64,000 nucleotides of DNA from Drosophila miranda (Eukaryota > Arthropoda > Insecta > Diptera > Drosophilidae): contig NC_046676.1 in NCBI RefSeq assembly GCF_003369915.1, positions 12,382,001 through 12,446,000 on the forward strand, read 5' to 3'. Positions 43,846 to 56,400 of this stretch are shown piece by piece. The translations under genes were made by a program, and so were the position numbers. The stretch's first letter is position 1, and the number at the start of each line of letters is the position of its first letter. The notes beneath the pieces were generated by a model that saw nothing but the letters and a program-made list of their open reading frames with translations, had not been told where the DNA came from and did not search any database.

Positions 43846-46800
43846 AGTACCAGTCCTTTTGCAAGGGTATCCAAAGCTTTGGCTTCCACTTTCTTTCCTT
43901 ACTTTCTTGTTTCATTTACTTTCTCTTTTTTCTGTGGGCCGGGGGGAAGAGGGTCTACCCGCTGGCGGTCGTGTCAAGTTGAATGAACATGGACAAGTTT
44001 TGCCACTTCCATTCCTGGCTGGCGGGCAGACAGGCGGTGCGGAGAAAGTTTCTGTGCTGTATCTCGCATCAGAGTTTCGGAGCATTTCTCCCGGAGACCA
44101 GACCCTACACCCCCCCCCCCCACCACACGTACCTTTTGCGGCTGCTTTTGGCTCATTTCAAATACATTAACATTTTGACCTTTCGGAAAAAAGTTGGAGC
44201 TTAGGCTCGGTCCTATCTCGTCTGGAATTTAATTTCAAGTTGTGTGCAGATTGCGAAAATCACACGATTGCCTCCATCATGTTCTTTCGATTCGGGGCAT
44301 GCCGCTGCATACCTGCAGGCCCAAGGATATCGTAATCCGAACACACGTGTAGCGGGAACTTTGCTTCATCAAACTGAAAATTGAATTCACGTAAGCCCGG
44401 AGAAAGTCACACAAAAATGAGAATAAAATTCACGGGACACGGCGATGCAGACGGGACGGCGACGTAGATGGAAAGGAAGACACGTGGCAGTGGGACGGAC
44501 GGACAGGCGTGAAACGTCGAACGTGTCAAGGTCAAGTTACCATTGTCGTCGTCGTCCTTCTGCCTTTTTCCCTTATAGCTTGCCCCATTCAGCACCTCCT
44601 CCTCCGCCTCCTCCTTCGCCTCCACTCTCTGCCCTCCGTCCGTTTGTGCAGTTTTGAAGTGCGCCAAGTCGTTAAATTAATTTCAGTGCACTCGGAAGAC
44701 AGGAGCACCGTAAATTGGAGCACAGCCAGCGCTCATTTTAAACGGATTATGTGCACGGCATTGGGTGGATGGGGGCTCCCGGCTGGTCCATATACCATGG
44801 TACCATGTTGGCATGGAGCTGCTTTGCTTGTCAGAGATTACTGGCAAGTGGCCGTCAAGTGAGGCTGCGTGAGTGGACAGCAAATGAAAGGCAAACAAGT
44901 GGAGAGCCATAACACACATAACTTTAAGCCATGTTGGGTCAAAGGGGAGGGCGTATCAGGGAGGGGGGTAGGGGGGGATCATTTTAGAAGGAGAAAAGAA
45001 AAAATACACGATTTTACACGATGCTTTACTGCCACTTGAAAAAATTTTCGTTGGAAGTATTTCAACCATTTATGGATATAAATCGTATCACGATTATTCA
45101 GCTCTGTTTTGTTTATCGGAACGTGAGAGCTTAATTATCAAAGGGATAATTATCGTTTTCAAAAGGCTTTATTAGTTCCAGGACCTCGACTTGATTGTTC
45201 CAGATCTGAGTTCTACACCGACAAGACTTATAAACAAGACAGCTTATTCGAGATATCCATTGGAGTACTTGGAGCACTTTAAAGTCGGCGATAATATTGT
45301 CAAGTGTCGACAGTTTTATCAGCTGCCAGAGCCAAATGCAATTTAAGTGCACTTGCAACATAAAAAGAGCGGAAAATAAACCAAAGCATACACTCGTATA
45401 AGTACGTCTGCACATAGCTCTATATAGATGTGTATGTATGTATGTATGTGTGTATACTAGTGGTATTCCCCGCTGAACATTGGTTTGGGGCATGCCATAA
45501 ATCTGCACGCAAAAAGCTTCCGGCCTTTCAGCCCAAAATTCCTGACGCTTTTGCTCCTGCTGATTCTCCTCCTCCCTCCCCCTGCCAATCACCCGCTTTC
45601 GCTGCCAGCCGCCAGGGGGTGCTTTAATAACGCCCAAGTGCTGCCGCAGGTGTTTGGGCGGGGCGGAGGAGAGGAGAGCGCTCGGATAGGCGGGCAACGA
45701 TGCAAATGCAGCTCAAAGAAGACAGTGGCAGAACTCTTGGTGGATGCCACATCCTTTGGCCGTGTCAACTGATGGACAGCTACAGCTCAGAGCTGCTTTT
45801 ACAGCCCACCCTCCTGAATCCCGCCTGTAAAATGTTAAGTGTGGCTGCCATCCCATATCCCTATCCCCATCCCCATTCCCATCCCCATCGGCATCGCCAT
45901 CGCCCCCTATCCATTGCTTGCTCTCTGTTGGCGTTGTAAATTTTTTATTGCCCTTTGGCAGCTGTATCTTTGGGCGGCTGAGGCTGCTCCATTGAGGCTA
46001 CCGGGTCACGTACCACTCTCGACCTGCCCCGACCGACACTTCCTGCGACAAAATCAGCGCTCTGGCATCTTGGCCAGCAATTGAATTCAAATGAAGCGAG
46101 GCCAAGCGCGGTTCCCTCAAGAACAAATGCAATGCCATAAATCAAGCATAAAAATTGACATTAATTTCGCCCTCGAGAGAGAGAAAGCCCGAAGTGAAAT
46201 GGAGATGGAGGGAGAGCTGAAAGTCCCCGAATTACGTGCTAGAGACCTGGTGGATTCTTTGGTGAAATTTTTGTCTGATTTGGTGGAATGAATGTGCCAA
46301 CGGCTTTGTCAAAATTATATTTTTTAATTACATACTCTCGGCGCCATTTTGTTCGTATTTCTAACCATAAATCCGATAATTTCCACCGGATTAGCAAACA
46401 ATTAGATGAGAATTTCGGCATATGCATATATAGTAATTACAGTTACCTTCCTGTACCGGACTGAAATGAGTTCATTACAATCTGTGGTTTTGCTGTTTAC
46501 CCACATCAATCGAAACCGCAGACATATAAAAACAGATAAACTCGATTCCCAGCTGGAGAATGAAAGGGCTTATGGTCCAATAATCACCATATTTGTGGTA
46601 AATTTAGAACCGCCCAAGGGGCCAGGGGACAAGTTATTTTTCCGGTTCGATGCACGCGCGGTAATCCGTGGCATCCAGTCATTGATTGTGGACAGAAATA
46701 ACCTAAACAGCCAGCTGAAATTGATGGCCTAATGTGCGTGTTTGTTCGCTCTCATGACGTGTTTTGGCGCTCTTTCCCCAGATAATCTAGGGACTCGAGC

Positions 46801-49300
46801 TGGTTTACAATTCCAAAACTTACTCTCTCTCTCTCTAAATGGTTTGGGATTTTTTGGTGTCCTGTCCAGCTTCCAAGTGTCATTAGTCCTGTGATGCTGA
46901 TGAAAGCAAAGTCCGCCGCGTGCGTACACATTGCCATACCTCAGCTAACAGATGTGTCTGGCATGGACATTGTGGAGGGGCAGCAACAGGGAGTTGCATC
47001 CACATGCACGGCAACCGCCATTCCACACGAAAAAAGCAGTTTACCTGAGCGCTGCAGCTTGGCCCTGGGCTTGGGGTTGGGTCTAGGGATTTTCTGGCTA
47101 AATGAAAATCCCTTCTGAAACTGACAACAAATACAGCTGATGGTGATAGTGGTGCAGGTGGATAGTGCTTGTGGGTGGGCCGGATCACAGACAGGAGAGC
47201 GTGCACGGTGGCAATTACTCATGGAAATACTCGTAGTTCCAGTCTAGCAGCAGACGGAACAGAGGGGCCTTGAGTGTTACCGTTGCTGTGTGTGTGTTCC
47301 CCCCATCTTATTTATTCTGTCCTTCGTTTGTGCAAAATCAAAATTCCTATTGTTGTTCTTGTTGTTGCTGTGCCTGTTGTTGATTTTGACCAGGCCCAAG
47401 GGGGAACTATTAAAGGGAGAGATCAGACCAGAATGCAACGGAACGGAGCACAGATAAATCCTGAATATCGATGGCCATACCCTCGGACATCGTTTGCATC
47501 CCATCCGTTGGCGGTTCTTCTCATTTTTGGACATGCCAGCCATACGAAACTACAAGCTACAAATATGCACAAAATCGAATATGATGGCTGCTGCCATGCT
47601 TATGGCATCCTCGAGGCCACATGACAATCAGCATGCATTATTTAACAGTACCCAAACAAACATGCAAAATGCTATAACCGACACAAATTTCTGATGTTCC
47701 CTCATCCAGATTCGCCCTGAAAGTGTGCTGTACACAAATCGATCTGTTGCTCCTCAAAGTCCCAACAGTAAAGTGAGTTTTGGTACTTTCGAAACGTTTG
47801 ATCTACCTTTGAGGAAGCACTCTTTCAGTCATTCTCTCAGTGTAGGGAATGCTGGCGAAAGGGGAAACCGGAATGCGCCTCGTTTGCTCCGTGAGCATAT
47901 GTACGGGCATGCAGCTTCTCTGTGAATCTGAATGCAGCATAAAAGGCACCGCAGCACACTATAACCGACTGGGGACTTGAACTGGGTTTTGGGGCATATT
48001 TTGCGCCAATTTCCATACAAATCTCTCTCTGGCACACACACACACACACACACACACAGCTAGATGCTAGCCCAAAAGCACACACATACTGCAATCCCAG
48101 TGTCGATCGCAAAAGGGAAGTAGTTTGCATAGTTTGACCCACAACCAACCCCACCCCAAAAAGCATGGTATGAATGAAACAAAACAAAACAACACAAAAG
48201 AAGAAACGTAAAAGGAAAACAAAAGCCCACATGCGATAAAGAACAACAAAGGGCATGAGGGGGAGAGCAGAGCAGGAGCAGCAGAGGCAAAAGCAACAGC
48301 GACGACAGCAGAGGCTAAGGCTGAGAAATAGAAGAAAATTAAAAAGTAAACACAAAATTTCACGTGCTTCGAATGCAAGAGCAGCGGCCACAACAGAGGA
48401 AAGGAAATGTAAGAGCAATCAACGAAGCTGCGCAGTGACCAAAGAGAGAGAGAGAGAGAGAGAGAGCGTAGGAGACTGCGCATGTTCGAGCAGCAACAAC
48501 AACGAGCCAAAGCTCCATGGGCTCCATGGGAATATCTTTCATGCTAGTTTTGTTTACCGTTATGATGACGTATGCATGTGGAGGAGATGCCGGGCATATC
48601 CGACTGGAAGTAACAGAATGAAAGAAAGATTAAAAGTTAAACGAGATGAAAGTATTATAATTGTGGAAATTAAATAATATTCTATGACTTAAACCGATTT
48701 CAGATTCAAGTCTCTCGAGTCTCCTTCTCTGCTCTAGCTCTACTTGATGCCCTAAAAATCAAAAATGGTTTGTAACGCTGAGAGTTGGACTGTTTAATCT
48801 GAGTTCTCATTCAAGAGTATTTATTGGAATCTTTTTGAAGCTTAGCCGAGAGTTCTCCCATGCATCTTATTAGTGCGAGTGGAAGAGACCCTTAGCCTCA
48901 GTTTGGGTGCGTTTGGGTTCTGTCTGCGTTTTGGGGAAATGCTTGATCAGCAGTTTGTGCGGATCATGATGCTGTTCAAGAGGAATGTGTAACATAAACA
49001 ATAGTTGTTTATATACGCGCTTCTATATGAGTTTCACTCATATGCATGGCTTCACTACTGGTTAAAGATCTCATGTATTGGAAGATGCTTGCCATGGTTG
49101 TTGTGGCCCATCGTTTTCTCCCAACACCTGCCTGCTGAAGCTTACTTTGCATGGAGATGAGAGTTTTACTTGCTCTTCCTTGCCTCCCCTCTTCCTCGTA
49201 GCATAGCTTTGGAGTGCGTATTATTTATGCGTAGACATTCTGGCGCCGCTTGTTGTTTGAAAAGAGAGAGAGAGAGAGAGCCGTGAGTGGGGGCTTACAG
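43846..49300. other. Gene-poor, simple-repeat-rich region, part 1
   Basis: No ORF here looks like a protein. Recognisable content: GA-, CA- and CCCATC-type simple repeats (45850-45905; CA run at about 48040; GA run at about 48445; GA run at about 49265). The mixture of conserved-looking GC-rich islands and microsatellites resembles a long Drosophila intron or a large upstream regulatory region. Confidence 0.4.
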
Positions 49301-50460
49301 TGAGCTTACAGCAGAGAGCGGCGCCCGAGAGTTACTCCCATAAATAACCGTTTGCGGCTCTTTGCTGCCTTCAGAAGTGTGCGAAGTGTCGAGGCGAGCG
49401 GACGTACGCTCCGTCTGCCGGGTTTTTTTTTGCTGCCAGGCTGTTCTCTTATATAGTATATTACACTGCTAAGCACACAAACATATACGCGCACATACAC
49501 ACCTGTACACAAATCGAGCGGGCAAAATGTTGGAGCACGCGCGCGCAAAACTCGAACTAAAGCAAAACGAATCGAAAAGTGCTTCAAAATCCACGTGAAA
49601 CGGTGCACAAGCAATTGGGAAAAAAAGATTTCAAATCGAATCAAATTGTGGCGAAATTAAAGTGGAGTCTTCTTTCTTTCTGGAGGAAAAATCAATGCTG
49701 TAAACTGACGACGCGAAGATACACACGCACACGAATCGCACACGTGTGTCTCCAGCACAAACACTACGAGACACACACGCACACGGACAATCGGCGAAAG
49801 CCTAACAAAGTGAAAGTAACGGAATTAGCCACCGAAAAGGCGAGGGAGGGAACGCAACCAAAGTGCATAGGAACGCGGCAAAGGAGCTGAAATAAATCCT
49901 CGTACATTTTGCATTGCCTACTTTCCAGCTGAGGGAATCACATTCTTGGACTGAATTCCTCTGCTGCTGCTGATGGCCGAGTCCTCTGTGCTAGTGAGTG
50001 ACTGAGACTGTGTGTGCGTGCTTCTTTGGCTGTTTCCAAAAGTCGGTCATACTAAAACACAAACAGTGAAGGGGGGGCGGAACTAAGACTAAGAGAAGCA
50101 GGGCAAAGGCATGCAACGTAAACAGGCGGCCAAAGCAGCCGCCGACGATGTAGCTCCAGCAGCAGCAGCAGGAGCAGCAGTGGCAGTGCCAGCCTGAACA
50201 AAGATAAACACGCAAAACAAATCAAAGTGGGTCAGTGTGCGACGAGGAGGAGGAGGAGGAGGAGGCGGTGCAACACCAGCAGCATCTTGAGGAGGCATCG
50301 ACATGTGTCGATGGACAAACAGCAGTACGCGGCACACCACACTCGAAGGCTCAAAGGCAGACAAAAGGGTAAGTGTACCGGAAATCCTTGCAAAGGCAAT
50401 GGCGAAAAATCTGATACGCATACTTAACCTTGAAAAACGGTTTCGTTGAAATGAAGGGTT
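49301..50460 (+). promoter_or_regulatory. Possible 5' leader exon region of an unseen gene
   Basis: A denser, GC-richer block rich in CACACG/GAGG words, with AAATCCACGTGAAACGG and AAGTGAAAGTAACGG-type text, resembles long 5' UTRs of Drosophila developmental genes. CAG-rich triplet runs occur at 50155-50180 and GAGGAG at 50246-50270. No start codon with a supportable frame is present. This is an impression from composition only. Confidence 0.2.
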
Positions 50461-53400
50461 AGTGGCGGACAGAGTGGAAGAAGAATAGGTTGAAAGCGCA
50501 GCGAATAGCGTGGGAAGAGGACTGGGAATGAGGAATGGGTAGGTGGACTCAACCTGCTCAAAGATACGAGCTGCGAGTCGAAAAGTAAATGTCGAAACGG
50601 CGAAATGGCGAAATGCCGAAAGGAGCAATAACAAAAGGACAGCAGAGCAGAAATAGCGGGAGAGAGAGATGAGGGGGAGTGCGAGAAATGCCAAATGGAA
50701 TAGCAGTAAAATAAAATATCCCCGTGAATGTTGCGCTTGCAGGCGCCATCCCCAAAAGCCCCACCAACCCTTGGCCCTGTCCCTGGGCTTCCTAATGCTC
50801 ATCCATATCCACACAGAGGGTTTCCCCTCTCTCCCTCAACCGCCTCTCTGTGTGTGTGTGTGTGTGTGTGCCGTCTGATGTGGGTCATAAATGTTACTCC
50901 ATTTTTATGGCCAACTTGCACACGATGACGATGTCGGAGAAGGCGGAGATGGAGACGCAGGCGATGGCAGAGCCAAAAGCAAAATGAAAGAGCTGCCAGC
51001 ATAACCAAATGGCAAGGATATGCCAGGAATAAGCCAGAAAGGAGAGCTAGCCAAAAGTGGGACGAAAGCGGGAGTCAGCGGAAGGGACATTAAATGGCCA
51101 GCGCCAGAGCCGGTTGCACGTTTTCACGACTACCGAGGGCTGCCACAGCCCTAGCCGAAGCCCGAAGCCATTGCCAAGGCAAATAAATAAATATAAATAT
51201 TCATTAGGGTCTCTCATTCAGATTTCCCCAACTTCCAAATCGTGGAAAATGGGAATTAATGATATTAACAGCTATTACCAGATTTCCCCCGCACCCGTAG
51301 ACCGAACCTCTAGCTGCTACCGCCGCCCCAACAGTCAGAGCGACCCTCTAGCCAGCTGGCGCTGACCATTTTCGCCTCGATTTCAACTCGAAATCCGCTG
51401 TTCGCGTTTCATTTTGTTTTTCTTTTGCCCTCTCTCTTGCTCTCTCTCTTTTTTATTGTTCGCATGTTGTATGAACAGGACCCAACTTTCCATGAGATTC
51501 TCTGGCCGCTAATGCAATTGTGGTGCATAGTTTCGGAGCTGTGGCATTCTCACAGTTGCTGCAGCTCAAGTGGCAATTAGAAGGATCTGGGATGACATTT
51601 GCCACGGCGGGAGCTTTATGTAATTGCAATGCGGGGAGAGGCAACCTCGCAGCTGTCGTCCCATTTGTGGTTGTAGGCATCGCGTGACCTTGAGCGCCGT
51701 TTGGGAGCAGCCGAGCGAATGGAATGGATGTGGATGTGAGTGTTGGTGTGGGTGTGGGTGGCATGCAAATCCATTGAAAGCGCACGGCTGCAGTTCAAGG
51801 CTATTTTTACGTTACGCAAGCAACTGCAAACACAGATACACACGCACACGGGCTGTGAGGGCTGTCTGTGTGTGTTGGTGTGCGATTGCTTATCCTTGAG
51901 CGTCAGTTTAGTGTCGGGAATGTTGCATGCGTGGCTTTGACATTTTCCACAGTGACGAAAAGCTGTCGTCAGCCGAAACTCTGTTTCCTTTCTTCATTAC
52001 GTGATTCGATGTAAATATATTCTATATATATATACCTGAAGGTGTCCTATGTCCCTGCCCGGCTTATGCAATCCTTTCGCTTTCCTTTATTCGTTCTCTT
52101 CCGCCTACTCCATTCGGGCCGTAAGGTTGTGCAACTGGAAGCATCAGCAGCTCGAAGATGTTTTGTTCTGACTGTACTTCAATAAATTGGAGGGGTAAAC
52201 ATCTATATAACCCGTTCTTTAAGATAATACTCTATCGGTGGCTGTACTTTTAAAGCTTTAAATCGTTCAGTGATGGAACAAGTTTTGATTTGTTTGGAAA
52301 AAATTGCAGTTTGGGTGTGAAAACATCTACAACGCATGGAGATACTAAAATATTATCTATTGCATAGTGACTGTACTTATTTGGGCACTCCTGACATGGC
52401 ATTCGCTGACAAACGTCTTGCTTCTGAATAGAACCGGGGAGTGATATATCCTCTTTTATAGCCTTTCAGAGAGACATGCTTTGTGCGCTGCAGAAGCGAC
52501 ACCGGATGTCCTGGCTGGCTGCATTGTATCATTGTGTATGCACCCCTTTCCACATGACTCGCCCCCCCCACCTCGAACCCTCCACAAGCACCAGCAACCT
52601 TTCTCTTGCCTTTGCCTCAATGTCAATGCATATTTGAGGAGGTTTGTTTAATCGAAACGCGGCCAAACTCCAGCCACGTGTGTGTGGCAGGGTGGCGCCT
52701 TTCGGGAGTGGCGTGGCATGTGTGCGTGTTAGCCCGGTCGAGGCTGGCGGCTGGTGGCTTGGCCTTGGAACATAACATGACATAAATGCAGAGCCGTTAC
52801 GCATTATTAACGTTATCAAGAGTCGATCGCCGTTAAGGCCACGCCCAGAAACTAATGGTTCCTTGCATCCCAGGGCTCCAACTAGAAAGAGTCCTATCCC
52901 TTTCCCCCGTTCCAGTTCCAGTGCTCATTAGAAGCGTCTCAGTGGCATGTCTGCGGCCTGCAGTTGAATTTGAAGTTGCACTCTTGCACACTTGCGGGCG
53001 CAAAGGGATGCTAACCGTACTAACCCTGCCGGCGGGGACATTAATTTCATTAAAAAGTTGTGCATCGGAAAACTTGTTAATTAACGCCTTTGGCTGGGAA
53101 AGAGGGCAAACTAAAAATAGAACCGAAAACCAGCGAAAGAGTTGCGGAAAAATGCATTAACGAAACCGAAACTAAATTGGAAACAAAGTTTTCCCTGTTT
53201 GCTCCGGCTAATGATCCTAGAGGCCGCCTCTTGCCCCTCCCAGGAATCATCATCCGCCCTCGCATATAATTTGATGGATTTTTGTAGGGGATATTTGGGT
53301 GTCATTCATATTGCATTAAGCTACTGAAATTACTCTACAAACAGAAGAATCCATCAATATTTAATGCGGTCCGGGGCTGGTCCGCACGCAATTCTCATTT

Positions 53401-56400
53401 TGCCGAGAACTTTTGTCAATGCTTACCTTTGAGCTAAGGTCAGGCCTTGGGACATGCCTCTGGCAGGATGGCGGAGGTTGGAGTTTGGGTAAATCTAATT
53501 TGGGACTTGACCCGTGATTACCGCAGCTATAAATGCAAATCAACGGAGTCGCGGAAACTGCACAAATGCCGCAATATAAACTTGGCCACAAAACAAATCA
53601 CAAAACGGAAAGGAAACGAAAGGAGCAGAATGAAAGGAAGGACCCGCAGGGCGCAGGCAACTAAAAACAATTTGCCGTAATCAAAACGAAATCAGCAAAG
53701 CGCAAGCCACAGCGTCGCAATGCCGGAAAGTGGAGCACTACACTGGCTGGAAATCGAGCGGGGCAACCGAAGATCAGATGCTCTGCTGAAAAGTATCGAA
53801 AATGTACGATAAATTCACCAAAGATGACAAATACAAACCAGCATCGAGCAGCAGAAGCAAATGATCCGTCAAGCAGTACATTAAACTCAAACCTGAACGT
53901 TTGTTCCATTCTTTGCCCTTGAAAAGCAACCGATCAAGCAGTGCGCTGATGAAACCTGAAGCTTTGGTTCGTTTTACCTGCAAGCAGTTTATTGCCCAAA
54001 CCTGAAGCTTTGGTTCGATTTGGTGTCCTAAAGCAGTGCATGCCGTGAAACCTGAAGGAGTGGTTCGCTTTCGACCAGCATAAAACCTGAATGTCTGGTT
54101 CGTTCGCAAAGGGATCTCTTTCTACTTAGCATATGGTTGATATTGGATAATTAGGCATGATTCTATAAGGAAGTCCTTCCGGAACTTCCAATTAGTCATT
54201 AGATCTCCTCCTCATTAGATAGATAGCCCCGATACCAGTTAGAGTATACCAACTGCAGCTGTTGTGGCAGCGCAACCACGACGGGAGGACTGCGGTGGTT
54301 AGAGTCAACAAAGAGCCACAGTTCCAGCGACCATCATCCATTCAGGTGCTCCGTCATTATATATTTGTTGTCACTTGAAAAATATTTGTGCTTTGCGCTT
54401 GATTTATGCTCTGGCAACAATTGAGACAATGAAAGGTGGAATGGTACGTGGAGAAGGGTATGGCCGGTGAGAGTCCTGTGAACCGAGCAGCGGAAAGCAA
54501 ACAATGCGGATTGTTGGAGGCGAAACTGTTGCAGGATTCGACTACAGAACGGGAACGGGAACGGGAGCAGGGCTTTGGCAGTGCGGAATATGCAAATATC
54601 GGAAGAACAAAAAGATAATGGCATCGAGTACCACAACCATGGACAGGCACTTTAGCCGCCATCCAGTGCAGGTGTATGGTGTATCTGCCATTGACAATGG
54701 GGTCTACAGGAGGAGGGAGGGCAGCAGGGACGGCGGATGCTTCCTGTGGCGTTGTCACAGGCAGTCGAATGTTTGCATAACGCAACAAAAGCAAAAAAAA
54801 CAAAGGCTGCCACAAAAAAGGGTTCAACATAAATATATATTTTTACCCCCTTGAAAAGTCGACGGGGCCCGACGCAAATCGCATTGATGGGAATCAAAGA
54901 AAGGGACCAAGCGAGCCAGCGACGCACACAGTAAGAATCGAAGAGGTGGCAAGAGAATCGAAGGGACAGAGACAGAGAGAGAGAGAGAGAGAGAGACAAA
55001 GGCGAAAAGGGAAAAGGTTTTTGTGCCGAATTAACAATTCAATTTAAACCGACTGACTAAAGTGTGGACCGAGGGAGGGTTGACGGTCGACAGGAGGGAA
55101 AACTGCTTGACATCTATTTTCCACAGGGGGCGCGTGGGGCGGGTGGCTGCCTAGGAAGTGGTGTTTCTTCGACACAGAAATGGGACGGGTTCAAAGGTTG
55201 ACGCACACACTTGACAATGACAATCGTTTGTTTTGCTGTCAATTCTGGTTGCTGTCGCTTCTGTCTCTGTCTCTGTCTATGCCGACTCTTTCTGTTTCTG
55301 TGTCCGTTTCCGCCATTGTTGTTGCCTCTGTTGCCGCTGTTGACTTTGGACACACAATTTAATAAAGGCTTAAAGTTGTTGCAAGGACAAAACAAAATAC
55401 TAAAATGGAAAGGCAGAGACCAGGGGGCGGGCAGCGCTGGGAAAAGTTTTGCCATTTGCCAGGCCAGAACTTTTCCAAAACAATTGTTGTTGCTGCTCTT
55501 GTTGTCGCAGGCCACCTGCCACGCCTCCGTTGCGTGCAGCAAACTCTTTGACATTGTCATAGTCAGTCTTTTTCTTCTGCTTTTTTTTTTTTTGCTGCCG
55601 TGGAGGTGCGGCAGACAGTGGGCGGCGTCTCTGCTGTTGTCCTTGCCCCAGCCCACAGGCCCACTGGCCCATTCGCTGCGCTCTCCCTCTTTGTCTCTGT
55701 CTCTAAGGCGGTGCTCGGGGGAGCAGCCTTTATTAAATTTTCGCTAGCTTATAATTCAAACTGTAAGCAGACAGCGCACAAATAAAAGAGAAATACGAGG
55801 CGTGGCTCTGGATTAGAGGGGTAAAAGCGAGAGAGAGAGAGAGAGAGAAGGGATGTTGTCTGCCGTTTTGTGAATACCTTTATGCTGGCTAATACTTATT
55901 TTCTTGATGTCTTTGCTGGCGAGTCACGGTGAGAAATTCTACAAAAAACTCTGCCTTTTTCTAGAGGCAAGAGGAAAAAGGTTATAAAATGCTTGGCAAG
56001 TGAAATTGGTTGAAAACCCCGAGAGGCTAATATAAATATATAAATTTATCAAATATAAAACAATTCCCACATATGTATATCCATATTCGATGTTTATAAA
56101 GACCCTCTCAATGCCTGATTCTCTGAATGTCTGCTCTCTGCGTGAAATTTTAGCCGAATCGCTGTATTTTCTCGCCGTGTAGATGTGCTTTCTTTTCGGT
56201 TGAATGGTGGCTGCCGCTACGCCGTGGCCAACCCGTGGCGCAGACGTCACCATCATTTTGTTTGCGTATTTAGATTTTAATTTGCGATAGAAAACTTCTT
56301 AATAGGATTCCAGTTTCTCGCCACAGTCTCTCCTTCTGCTCATTCTCTGTCGCTGTTGCTGTCTCTGTCTATCTTTGTGGCACGCACATACATATATGTA

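Noticed and set aside
53889-54104. CRISPR-like array, or tRNA genes suggested by GGTTCG words
   Set aside because: Spacing is irregular, repeats are only ~20 bp with variable centres, and the genome is eukaryotic. No cloverleaf or A-box partner could be built around the GGTTCG words.
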